From Sphingopyxis panaciterrulae (GTDB lineage Bacteria > Pseudomonadota > Alphaproteobacteria > Sphingomonadales > Sphingomonadaceae), in assembly GCF_014199295.1 (NCBI RefSeq), contig NZ_JACIJH010000005.1, positions 62,001 through 126,000 on the forward strand: 64,000 nt of DNA, read 5' to 3'. Of the stretch, positions 52,070 through 60,003 are shown one piece after another. A model generated the notes under the pieces. It saw nothing but the letters and a program-made list of their open reading frames with translations, searched no databases and was not told the DNA's origin. How positions within the stretch are numbered: the stretch's first letter is position 1; each line of letters begins with the position of its first letter. Both the position numbers and the translations under genes were made by a program.

Positions 52070-54340
52070 ATGGCCGAGACCAAACCCCGCTATCGCCCCT
52101 ATACCAGCCCCGCCGGAGGCTGGGGCGCGGCGGCGGCGACGGCGAAGGTGCTGCTGGAACAGAGCGTCGTCACCAAGGGGTCGCGCGCGCTCTTGTCGAT
52201 GAACCAGCCGGGCGGCTTCAAATGCCCGAGCTGCGCCTTTCCCGACGCCGACTGCACCAAAAAGCTGGAATTCTGCGAGAATGGCGCCAAGGCGCTCGCG
52301 CACGAGGCGACGAAATTCCGCGTGACGCGCGATTTTTTCGCTCAGCACAGCGTCGCCGACCTGATGGCGCAATCCGATTACTGGCTGGAAATGCAGGGCC
52401 GGCTGACCGAGCCGATGCGCTATGACGCGGCGAGCGACCATTATGTGCCGGTGAGCTGGGACGAGGCGTTCGCGACGATCGGCCGGCATCTCTCCGCGCT
52501 CGACAGCCCGCACCGCGCCGAATTCTATACCTCGGGCCGGACGCCCAACGAGGCGGCCTTCCTCTACTCGATCTTCGTGCGCGAATATGGGACGAACAAT
52601 TTTCCCGACTGTTCGAACATGTGCCACGAGCCGACGAGCCGCGGGCTGCCGCATTCGATCGGCGTCGGCAAGGGCACGGTGGTGCTCGAGGATTTCGAAC
52701 ATGCCGAGGCGATCTTCGTCATCGGACAGAACAGCGGCACCAACGCCCCGCGGATGATGACGCTGCTGGTCGAGGCACGCAGGCGCGGGGTGCCGATCGT
52801 CGCGGTCAACCCGATGCCCGAGCGCGCGCTGATCCGCTTCACCGAGCCGCAGGACATGGTCCAGATGGCGACGCTCGGCTCGACCCCGATCGCGAGCGAG
52901 TTCGTCCATATCAAGATCGGCGGCGATCTCGCGCTGCTGAAGGGCATGATGCGCGTGCTGTTCGAGCGCGAGGCGGCGGGCGAGACGGTGCTCGACCATG
53001 AATTCCTGGCCGGGCATACGGTCGGGGTCGACGCGCTGCGCGACGATGTGATGGGCGAAAGCTGGCCCGATATCGTCGCCGCCTCGGGCATTTCGGAGGA
53101 GCAGATCCGCCGCTGCGCCGACATCTATATCCGGTCGAAGGCGACGATCATCTGCTACGGCATGGGGATCACCCAGCACCAGATGGGCTCGCAGCTCGTG
53201 CAGCAGGTCGCCAACCTGCTGCTGCTCAGGGGCAATTTCGGCAAGCCCGGCGCTGGCATCTCGCCGATCCGCGGCCATTCGAACGTCCAGGGCGACCGCA
53301 CCGTCGGCATCGACGAAAAGCCTTCGCCTGCCTATCTCGACCGCGTGCGCGACGTGTTCGGCTTCGATCCGCCGCGCGAACACGGGCATCACACGGTCGA
53401 ATCGGTCGAGGCGATGCTGGCTGGCGAGGCGAAGGTCTTTATCGGGCTCGGCGGCAATTTCGTCCGCGCGGTGCCCGACACCGAGCGCGCCTATGCGGCG
53501 ATGCAGGGCCTCGACCTGACCGTCGGCATCGCGACCAAGCTCAACCGCGGCCACCTGATCCACGGCCGCGAGGCATTGATCCTGCCCGTCGTCGCACGCT
53601 CCGAGCGCATCGAGACCGCGGCGGGCGAGCAGTTCGTGACGATCGAGGATTCGATGTCGAACGTCACCGCCTCGCGCGGGGTGCTCGACCCCGCGAGCCC
53701 GCACCTGCTGCCCGAGGTCGAGATCGTCTGCCGCATGGCGATGGCGACGCTGTCGGGCAGCAAGGTCGACTGGGCGGGCTATATCGACGATTACAACCGC
53801 ATCCGCGACCGGATCGCCGAGGTCTATCCGACGATCTATGCCGATTTCGGGGCGCGGATCGCGAACCCGCGCGGCTTTCACCTCGACATTCCGCCGCGCC
53901 GCCGCGTCTGGCCGACGCCGAACGGCAAGGCCAATTTCCTGCTGCTGCCGGGCCTCGCCGCCAATGCGCCGGTCGGCGATCCCGCGATGCTGCGCCTCGC
54001 GACGGTGCGCTCGCACGATCAGTTCAACACCACCATCTACAGCTACAACGACCGTTATCGCGGCGTGAAGGGCGACCGGATGGTGCTGTTCGTCAACGCC
54101 GAGGATCGCGCGGCGCGCGACCTGGAAGCAGGGGCGGTGGTCGCGCTGGAGACGATCAGCGGCGACGGCATTGCGCGGCGCGTCGAGGGGCTGACGCTGA
54201 TCGATTATCCGATGTCGCCGGGCTCGGTCGCCGGCTATTACCCCGAGCTCAACCCGCTGCTGCCGCTCGACTATTATGACCGGATCAGCGGCACGCCCGC
54301 GGCGAAGTCGATCCCGGTGCGGATCGTCGCGGCCGCTTAA
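52070..54340 (+). CDS. FdhF/YdeP family molybdopterin oxidoreductase
   Basis: A 756-residue cytoplasmic molybdoenzyme of the formate dehydrogenase-like YdeP family. An N-terminal Cys cluster region (CPSCAFPDADCTKKLEFC, about 52-69) may bind an Fe-S centre; FPDCSNMCHEPTS carries the presumed Mo-ligand loop; VIGQNSGTNAPRM and RGHSNVQGDRT are molybdopterin contacts; the last domain (SHDQFNTTIYSYNDRYRG) is the dinucleotide-binding cap. Its stop codon overlaps that of the convergent fdhD gene in a TTAA. True substrate unknown. The open frame upstream overlaps the transporter and is not conserved. Confidence 0.88.
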   Translation: MAETKPRYRPYTSPAGGWGAAAATAKVLLEQSVVTKGSRALLSMNQPGGFKCPSCAFPDADCTKKLEFCENGAKALAHEATKFRVTRDFFAQHSVADLMAQSDYWLEMQGRLTEPMRYDAASDHYVPVSWDEAFATIGRHLSALDSPHRAEFYTSGRTPNEAAFLYSIFVREYGTNNFPDCSNMCHEPTSRGLPHSIGVGKGTVVLEDFEHAEAIFVIGQNSGTNAPRMMTLLVEARRRGVPIVAVNPMPERALIRFTEPQDMVQMATLGSTPIASEFVHIKIGGDLALLKGMMRVLFEREAAGETVLDHEFLAGHTVGVDALRDDVMGESWPDIVAASGISEEQIRRCADIYIRSKATIICYGMGITQHQMGSQLVQQVANLLLLRGNFGKPGAGISPIRGHSNVQGDRTVGIDEKPSPAYLDRVRDVFGFDPPREHGHHTVESVEAMLAGEAKVFIGLGGNFVRAVPDTERAYAAMQGLDLTVGIATKLNRGHLIHGREALILPVVARSERIETAAGEQFVTIEDSMSNVTASRGVLDPASPHLLPEVEIVCRMAMATLSGSKVDWAGYIDDYNRIRDRIAEVYPTIYADFGARIANPRGFHLDIPPRRRVWPTPNGKANFLLLPGLAANAPVGDPAMLRLATVRSHDQFNTTIYSYNDRYRGVKGDRMVLFVNAEDRAARDLEAGAVVALETISGDGIARRVEGLTLIDYPMSPGSVAGYYPELNPLLPLDYYDRISGTPAAKSIPVRIVAAA

Positions 54341-55137
54341 AGCGCCGGATCGCCGCTTATCAGCAAGGCCGAATCGGAGCGCGCCAGCGCGAGCAGGGTC
54401 AGTCCGGCCGCGGCGGCGCGCTCGGCGGCGAGGCTGGTGGGGGCGGAGATGGTGACCAGCATCGGACAGCCCGCGCGCACGGTCTTTTCGACCAGTTCAT
54501 AGCTGCAGCGCGCCGACAGCAGGATGAAGCCACCGGCCGGGTCGGTGCCGGCGCGGGCGAGCGCGCCGATCAGCTTGTCGAGCGCATTGTGGCGCCCGAC
54601 ATCCTCGCGCGCGCAGAGGATGTCGCCCGCCGGCGAGCAGAAAGCGGCGGCGTGGACGGCGCCGGTCGCGCGGCCGAGCGGCTGGTGGTCGGCGAGCGCG
54701 GCGAGCGCCCTTGCCACTGCGGCGCGGTCCGTCGCGATCCGCGCCGCGACGCGCGGCAACGGGCGCAGCACCTCTTCGATATTCTCGATCCCGCACAGGC
54801 CGCAACTGCTCTCGCTCACCCGTCGCCGGGCGCGGTCGAGCGCGATGTCGTTCTGCGCCTTCGGCAACCAGAGCCGCAGCGCGACGCCGCCCTCGATCGG
54901 CTGGATGTCGATCCGCTCGATCTGATCGGCGCGTTCGACCAGGCCTTCGCTCAGCGCGAAACCGACGGCATAATCATCGAGGTCGGCGGGGGTCGCCATC
55001 ATTACGGCGTAGCCGATGCCGCCGACCTCGACCGACACCGGCATTTCGACCGCGATCTCGCGCAGCAGGTCGGCATCCGCGACTCCGCCGAAGCCGATCC
55101 GGCGCACCGGAAGCGGCATGGAGGCGCCGCCTTCCAT
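54337..55137 (-). CDS. fdhD: Formate dehydrogenase accessory sulfurtransferase FdhD
   Basis: A 266-residue protein that hands sulfur from IscS to the molybdenum cofactor of formate dehydrogenase-like enzymes. It has the active Cys pair in SCGLCG (112, 115), DDYAVGFALSEGLV, EDVGRHNALDKLIG and the C-terminal SYELVEKTVRAGCPML. This placement beside the FdhF/YdeP gene (convergent) suggests it activates that enzyme. Starts at ATG 55137 overlapping the stop of the dehydratase gene. Confidence 0.93.
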   Translation of the reverse strand: MEGGASMPLPVRRIGFGGVADADLLREIAVEMPVSVEVGGIGYAVMMATPADLDDYAVGFALSEGLVERADQIERIDIQPIEGGVALRLWLPKAQNDIALDRARRRVSESSCGLCGIENIEEVLRPLPRVAARIATDRAAVARALAALADHQPLGRATGAVHAAAFCSPAGDILCAREDVGRHNALDKLIGALARAGTDPAGGFILLSARCSYELVEKTVRAGCPMLVTISAPTSLAAERAAAAGLTLLALARSDSALLISGDPAL

Positions 55138-55994
55138 CACTGGCCGGCCGTCGCGCTCATCACCGCGCGTCCGTCACTCGCGAAGGCGCCGAGCTCGATC
55201 GCATCGTCATCGCCGCGTAGCGCGAGATGGAGCGGTTCGCCGCAGATCGCGGGCGACAGGCCGCGAAAGGCGAAGCGGGCGAGCGGCTGGTCGCCGAAAT
55301 GCCGCCGCGCGAGGTCGAGCAGCAGCGTCGCGGTGAGCGGCCCGTGAACGACGAGGCCGCGATAGCGCTCCTCCTCCTGCGCATAGGGGCGGTCGTAATG
55401 GATGCGGTGGCTGTTGAAGGTCAGCGCCGAATAGCGGAACAGCAGGGCCTCCGACGGGCAGATTTCGCGATGCGCATCCCAGCCCGCGGCGTCGAAACGC
55501 CCTTCGCCGGGCGGGGGCGGCGCGAGCGGCGCATCGGGGCCGGCGGCCTCGCGAAAGACGATCGCCTGCGTCTCGCGCACCGCGAGCGCCCCGGCCGCCA
55601 GCGTTTCGTGCGCGACCTCGACGAAGACGAGCGCGCCGGTGCCGCCCTGCTTTTCGGCGATCGACGCGATGCGCGAGCGTCGTTCGATCGCGGCACCGAC
55701 AGGCAGGGGGTACAGGAATTCGACCTTGCTCGACGCCCACATGCGGCGCGGCAGCGGGATCGGCGGCAGGAAGCTGTCGGGGCTTGCCTCGCGGCGGGGA
55801 TGGCCGTCGGCGCCGAGCGCGGCGGTCGGCGCGTCGGGCAGGGCGAGGCACCAGTGAAAACCCTGCGGCGCGGTTCCGTCCGCCGTGGGGTCGCGGTCGA
55901 GCGTCGCGAGCCAGCGCGTGAGCGGTGCCGGGTCCACGGAATCGCTGCGGCTTTCGGTGCGTCCGATCCAGTCCTGCCACGCGCTCACATCCAT
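55137..55994 (-). CDS. MaoC-like acyl-CoA dehydratase (mesaconyl-CoA hydratase type)
   Basis: A 285-residue double hot-dog protein. N-terminal half holds WQDWIGRTES and PPIPLPRRMWASSKVEFLYPL, and the C-terminal half the hydratase motif HRIHYDRPYAQEEERYRGLVVHG. These match the MaoC/HTD2-type dehydratases often annotated as mesaconyl-C4-CoA hydratase or acyl dehydratase. It hydrates an enoyl-CoA; the substrate cannot be told here. The overlap with fdhD suggests one transcript, though no functional link is evident. Confidence 0.82.
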   Translation of the reverse strand: MDVSAWQDWIGRTESRSDSVDPAPLTRWLATLDRDPTADGTAPQGFHWCLALPDAPTAALGADGHPRREASPDSFLPPIPLPRRMWASSKVEFLYPLPVGAAIERRSRIASIAEKQGGTGALVFVEVAHETLAAGALAVRETQAIVFREAAGPDAPLAPPPPGEGRFDAAGWDAHREICPSEALLFRYSALTFNSHRIHYDRPYAQEEERYRGLVVHGPLTATLLLDLARRHFGDQPLARFAFRGLSPAICGEPLHLALRGDDDAIELGAFASDGRAVMSATAGQ

Positions 55995-56127
55995 CTCCCG
56001 TTCTTTGATGCCGCTTCCGCTCTTCCCCGAACGGCGCCGCGATGCAAGTCGCGATAGAAGCCGTAGCTGGCCCGCTCCGCCGCTGATAACCCTCTGTTAA
56101 CCCCTTGGTCGGACTAGGGAAGGCATC

Positions 56128-56787
56128 ATGGCCATTCCCGCCCATCTCGAATCATCGCCCCCGTCCGAAAGCCGGCGCGGTCCTCCGCGCCGCCGCATCC
56201 GCCTGCCGAGCCACGCGAAGGATGCCGATATCGATGCCAATGTGATGATTCACAATATTTCGGCGACCGGCCTGCTGGTCGAGACCGATCTGGCACTCGG
56301 CATCGGCGATCGCATCGAGATCGGCCTGCCGCACGCCGGGGCCACCGCGATCGAGGTGATCTGGGCGAGCGGGCGGCTCTATGGCTGCCGTTTCGGTCGC
56401 CCGATCACTCCGGCGACGCTCAGCGCGGCGCAGCTTCGCGGCGCGATCGGTAGCGAGCTGGCCGAGCCCGCTGAATCGCCGGCGGGCGAAGAGAGCTTCG
56501 GCGCGCGGTTGCAGCGGCTGCGCAGCGAGCGCGGCATCACCCAGGCCGAGCTGGCCACCGAGCTGGGCGTCAGCGAGCCCTCGATCTCCGCCTGGGAAAC
56601 CGACAAGGCGCGGCCGAAGGTGGGCCGGGTCGATTCGCTGGCCCAGTTGCTCGGCGTGTCGACGCGCGAACTGCTGGGCGACGAAGACCGGACGAAGCTG
56701 CAGGACCTGGTTGCGGACGCCAAGGTGCGGATCGCCGAAGCGGCCGGTGCCCGACCCGATCAGGTCAAGATCATCATCGAATATTAG
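56128..56787 (+). CDS. PilZ-HTH fusion regulator
   Basis: A 219-residue protein. Residues ~18-100 form a PilZ domain: the RRRIRLP stretch (an RxxxR-type c-di-GMP site) and NISATGLLVETD. Residues ~120-178 are a Cro/CI-type helix-turn-helix (SFGARLQRLRSERGITQAELATELGVSEPSISAWET). A coiled-coil-like tail follows, ending KIIIEY. It could be a transcription factor that senses c-di-GMP directly. GGGAAGG precedes the ATG. It stands alone; the MFS exporter at 56803 is convergent. Confidence 0.85.
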   Translation: MAIPAHLESSPPSESRRGPPRRRIRLPSHAKDADIDANVMIHNISATGLLVETDLALGIGDRIEIGLPHAGATAIEVIWASGRLYGCRFGRPITPATLSAAQLRGAIGSELAEPAESPAGEESFGARLQRLRSERGITQAELATELGVSEPSISAWETDKARPKVGRVDSLAQLLGVSTRELLGDEDRTKLQDLVADAKVRIAEAAGARPDQVKIIIEY

Positions 56788-56802
56788 GATGCCGTGTCCC
56801 TG

Positions 56803-58041
56803 TCAGGGAAGCACGCGCCCTTCGTCGCGCCGCGGCATCGGCGCGAGGGAGCGCAGCAGCAGCGACGAGGCCACCAGCCACACCGCGGCGGCGGCGATCG
56901 CCGCGGGCAGCGACCACAGGTCGGCGATGATGCCGAGCAGCCACGCGCCGAGCGCCATGCCGCCGAAGGTCACCGCCTGATAGATGGAGAGGCAGCGGCC
57001 GAGGATCGCCTCGGGCGAGCGAAGCTGCATCGCGACGTTGAGCGTCGTCATCGTCGAGACCCAGCAGATGCCGGCGACGAAGGCGGCTGCGATCACGGGC
57101 GGCAGGCTGTGCGCCGGCGCGATGGCGGCCATGGCGGCGGCGAACACCAGCGACGAGGCGCCCACTAGCTTGTCGCTGCCCCAGCGGTGGCGCGCCTTGC
57201 CGATCCACAGGGCGGCGAAGATCGATCCCGCGCCGAATCCGCCGAGGCAGAGGCCATAGACGATCGCGGTGCCGGCGAGCTGGTCGCGCACCACCGACGG
57301 CAATAGCGCCTGAAAGCCCGCCGCGCCGAGGCCGAAGGTGAAGCCGCGCACGAGGATACGGCGCAGTGGGTCCGACTGGGCGCAGAAGCGGATGCCGGTC
57401 GCGATCGCCGACAGCATCGGGCTGCGCTTGGGCGGGGTGATTTCGGGGTGCCAGCGCAGCAGCACGACGATCAGCGCGACATAGCTCAGCGCGTTGAGCC
57501 CGAAGCCCGCCGCGGGTCCCATGATCGATATCAGCAGCCCACCGAGCGCCGGGCCGACGCTGCGCGCGAGGTTGAAGGCGATGGTGTTGAGCGCGATCGC
57601 CTGCGGCAGATGCTCGTGTCCGACCTGCAGCCGCACCGATGCCTGCCACGCCGGCGCGTTGAGCGCGGTGCCGCAGCCGACCGCGAGGGTGAAGCACAGC
57701 AGCAGCAGCGGGTTCATCGCACCCATCCAGGTCGTCAGCGCCAGCAGTGCCGAGACGATGAGCATGCCGGTCTGCGCCGCGAGCATCACGCGCCGCCGGT
57801 CGAAATTGTCGGCGATCGCGCCCGCGAAAATGCCGATCAGCATGATCGGGATCGTCGCGCTCGCCTGCACGAGCGCGATGAACAGGTGCGACGGCGTCAG
57901 TTCGGTCATCAGCCAGCCCGCGCCGACCGCCTGGATCGTCGAGCCCATGTTCGAGGCGAGGTTCGCGATCCAGATCGCGCGGAACGCCGGGAAGCGGAAG
58001 GGGGCGAGAGCGGACGGGGCAGGGGGACGTTCGATACTCAC
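56803..58041 (-). CDS. MFS exporter, EntS-like (MFS_3) family
   Basis: A 412-residue 12-helix MFS protein: PFRFPAFRAIWIANLASNMGS opening, GAIADNFDRRRVML as loop 2-3 motif, AQ-rich helices, VRLQVGHEHLPQAIALNTIAFNLARSVGPALGG, which is the hallmark of the EntS/MdtH-like group. Likely exports a small hydrophobic compound. The start is uncertain: GTG at 58041 or TTG at 58077; neither has a strong ribosome site. The tetR-like gene lies just upstream on the same strand. Confidence 0.82.
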   Translation of the reverse strand: MSIERPPAPSALAPFRFPAFRAIWIANLASNMGSTIQAVGAGWLMTELTPSHLFIALVQASATIPIMLIGIFAGAIADNFDRRRVMLAAQTGMLIVSALLALTTWMGAMNPLLLLCFTLAVGCGTALNAPAWQASVRLQVGHEHLPQAIALNTIAFNLARSVGPALGGLLISIMGPAAGFGLNALSYVALIVVLLRWHPEITPPKRSPMLSAIATGIRFCAQSDPLRRILVRGFTFGLGAAGFQALLPSVVRDQLAGTAIVYGLCLGGFGAGSIFAALWIGKARHRWGSDKLVGASSLVFAAAMAAIAPAHSLPPVIAAAFVAGICWVSTMTTLNVAMQLRSPEAILGRCLSIYQAVTFGGMALGAWLLGIIADLWSLPAAIAAAAVWLVASSLLLRSLAPMPRRDEGRVLP

Positions 58042-58087
58042 GCCCCAGCGCGTAGCCGTGGTTGTGCCGGACGGCAATAGCGCGCGA

Positions 58088-58684
58088 TCAGCAGCTTAGC
58101 GCCGCCTCGAACAGGCAGCGGAAGCGCTCGCCGCAGACGATGCGCTGGGCTTCGCTGCCGTCGAACGCGTCGACCTTCATGATCGTGCGCAGGACGCCGC
58201 TGCCCATCAGGATCGCGAGCAGCATGTTCGCGCGCAGGTCGGCGTCGTCGCTGCCGATGAGTTCGCTCAAGGGGCCGAGCACGTCCTGATGGACAAGGTC
58301 GCGGATGATCTCGCCGGCCTTCGGCGAGGAGGCCGATCGCAGCATGATGACAAAGCTTTCCATGCGATGCTCGCGGTCGTCCGCCTCGTCCTCGATGACG
58401 AGCTGGGCGAGAAAGGCGGGCAGATCGGCGGCGTCGACCGGTTCGCGGAACAGGTTGGGCCGCTTGTCGTCCATCACGACCTCGCGGAACAGCCCTTCCT
58501 TGCCGCCGAAATAGCGGCCCACCAGCGCGACGTCGACGCCCGCGCCGCCGGCGATGTCGCGCAGGCCGACGCTGTCGTAACTTTCCCGAAGGAATCGCTC
58601 GCGGGCTGCTGCCAATATCGCTGCGCGCGTCGCGGCGGCGTCGCGCTTTCTGATGGTCGTGGTCCTCGCCATGTTCGTCCCCAT
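58088..58684 (-). CDS. TetR-family transcriptional regulator
   Basis: A 198-residue repressor: N-terminal helix-turn-helix (AAATRAAILAAARERF ... VGLRDIAGGAGVDVALVGRYFGGKEGLF) followed by a helical ligand domain. It is divergent from the RND efflux operon, the common layout for a local repressor. The start may be ATG 58684 or ATG 58672 (MARTTT). Palindromes in the shared gap (58682-58694, 58704-58717) are candidate operators, so it likely represses the pump and itself. Confidence 0.9.
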   Translation of the reverse strand: MGTNMARTTTIRKRDAAATRAAILAAARERFLRESYDSVGLRDIAGGAGVDVALVGRYFGGKEGLFREVVMDDKRPNLFREPVDAADLPAFLAQLVIEDEADDREHRMESFVIMLRSASSPKAGEIIRDLVHQDVLGPLSELIGSDDADLRANMLLAILMGSGVLRTIMKVDAFDGSEAQRIVCGERFRCLFEAALSC

Positions 58685-58717
58685 ACTTCGTATGCGAAAT
58701 AAATCAACAACTGTTGA
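58682..58717. promoter_or_regulatory. Candidate TetR operators and divergent promoters
   Basis: Two palindromes: CATAC-TTC-GTATG (58682-58694, partly over the tetR start) and TCAACA-AC-TGTTGA (58704-58717). On the minus strand TTGATT and TATGGG stand 16 bases apart and may be the -35/-10 of the regulator; TTGACT on the plus strand (58714-58719) may be the -35 of the pump operon. Binding to the second palindrome would block both. Confidence 0.6.
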
Positions 58718-58821
58718 CTTGATGGCTGAGGCAGATTAGTTCGCACCGCGGTATCGCGCGGCGCCCTCCCCCCTCCCTGCTGCGCGGTACCGAACCGCCC
58801 GAACAGAAAAGATCAAACGTC

Positions 58822-60003
58822 ATGCCCAAGCGCTTCCTCCTTGCGCCTTCGCTTTTCCTTTCGCTGCTGCTCGTCGCCTGCTCGGACGACCCGGGGGCCG
58901 GCGGGCCGCCGCAACTGCCGGTGACCGTCGCCAATCCGCTGGTGAAGCAGGTCACCGAATGGGACGATTATGTCGGCCGGTTCGAGGCGATCCAGAGCGT
59001 CGAGGTGCGTCCGCGCGCCTCGGGCTATATGACCCGCTCGCATTTCACCGACGGCCAATATGTGAAGGCGGGGCAATTGCTGTTCACCATCGACGCGCGC
59101 CCGGCGCAGGCGGCGCTCGATCAGGCGCGCGCGCAGCTCGCGCGGTCGCAGGCGACGCTCGTCAACGCGCGGACCGAGCTCGCGCGCTCGGAGACGCTGG
59201 CGGCCTCGCAGGCGGCGAGCCAGGAAGAGGTCGAGCAGCGCCGCGCCACGGTCCGTGCGGGCGAGGCCGATGTCGCGGCAGGCCGCGCGGCGGTGCGCGC
59301 CGCCGAACTCAACGTCGGATTCACGCGCGTCACCGCGCCGATCTCGGGCCGCGTGTCGCAGCGGCTCGTCGATCCGGGCAATGCGGTGACCGCCGACCAG
59401 ACCGTGCTCACCACCATCGTTTCGACCAACCCGCTGCATTTCAGCTTTCAGGGATCGGAGGCGAGCCTGCTCGAATATGAGCGGCGCGGTGACACGCTGA
59501 AGGGCGCGCCGGTGCGCATCCGCCTGCAGGGCGAAGAGGATTACAGCCGTACCGGCACGATCGACTTCGTCGACAATGCGCTGAGCACCGGTTCGGGCAC
59601 GATCGGCGTGCGCGCGATTGTTCCCAATGCCGACGGCAAGCTGCGTCCGGGCATGTTCGGCCAGCTCCAGCTCGCCGCCTCCGCGCCGCAGCCGGCGGTG
59701 ATGGTGCCCGACACCGCGATCGTCACCGACGGCGCACGGCGGGTCGTCTATGTCATCGGCGCGAAGGATGTCGTGCAGGCGCGCCCGGTCACGCTCGGCC
59801 CCGTCATCGACGGGCTGCGCGTCGTGCGCAAGGGGCTGACCGCGAAGGATCGCGTCGTCGTCGGCGGCATCCAGCGCGCGATGCCGGGCCAGCCGGCGAA
59901 GGTGGAGGCAGGCCGCATCGGCGCGGACGGCAAGGTGGTGACGACGAAACCCGCCGCCGCACCGGCGAAGGGCGGGGCTGAAAGCAAGGGCGCCGCCAAG
60001 TGA
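58822..60003 (+). CDS. RND efflux pump periplasmic adaptor (membrane fusion protein)
   Basis: A 393-residue AcrA/MexE-like lipoprotein adaptor (lipobox LLVAC, Cys20). It has the lipoyl/biotinyl halves (VEVRPRASGYM ... VTAPISGRVSQRLVDPGNAV), a helical hairpin between, and beta-barrel and membrane-proximal domains. It links the inner-membrane pump to the outer-membrane channel. Its stop overlaps the GTG of the permease gene. Divergent from a TetR gene. Confidence 0.94.
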   Translation: MPKRFLLAPSLFLSLLLVACSDDPGAGGPPQLPVTVANPLVKQVTEWDDYVGRFEAIQSVEVRPRASGYMTRSHFTDGQYVKAGQLLFTIDARPAQAALDQARAQLARSQATLVNARTELARSETLAASQAASQEEVEQRRATVRAGEADVAAGRAAVRAAELNVGFTRVTAPISGRVSQRLVDPGNAVTADQTVLTTIVSTNPLHFSFQGSEASLLEYERRGDTLKGAPVRIRLQGEEDYSRTGTIDFVDNALSTGSGTIGVRAIVPNADGKLRPGMFGQLQLAASAPQPAVMVPDTAIVTDGARRVVYVIGAKDVVQARPVTLGPVIDGLRVVRKGLTAKDRVVVGGIQRAMPGQPAKVEAGRIGADGKVVTTKPAAAPAKGGAESKGAAK

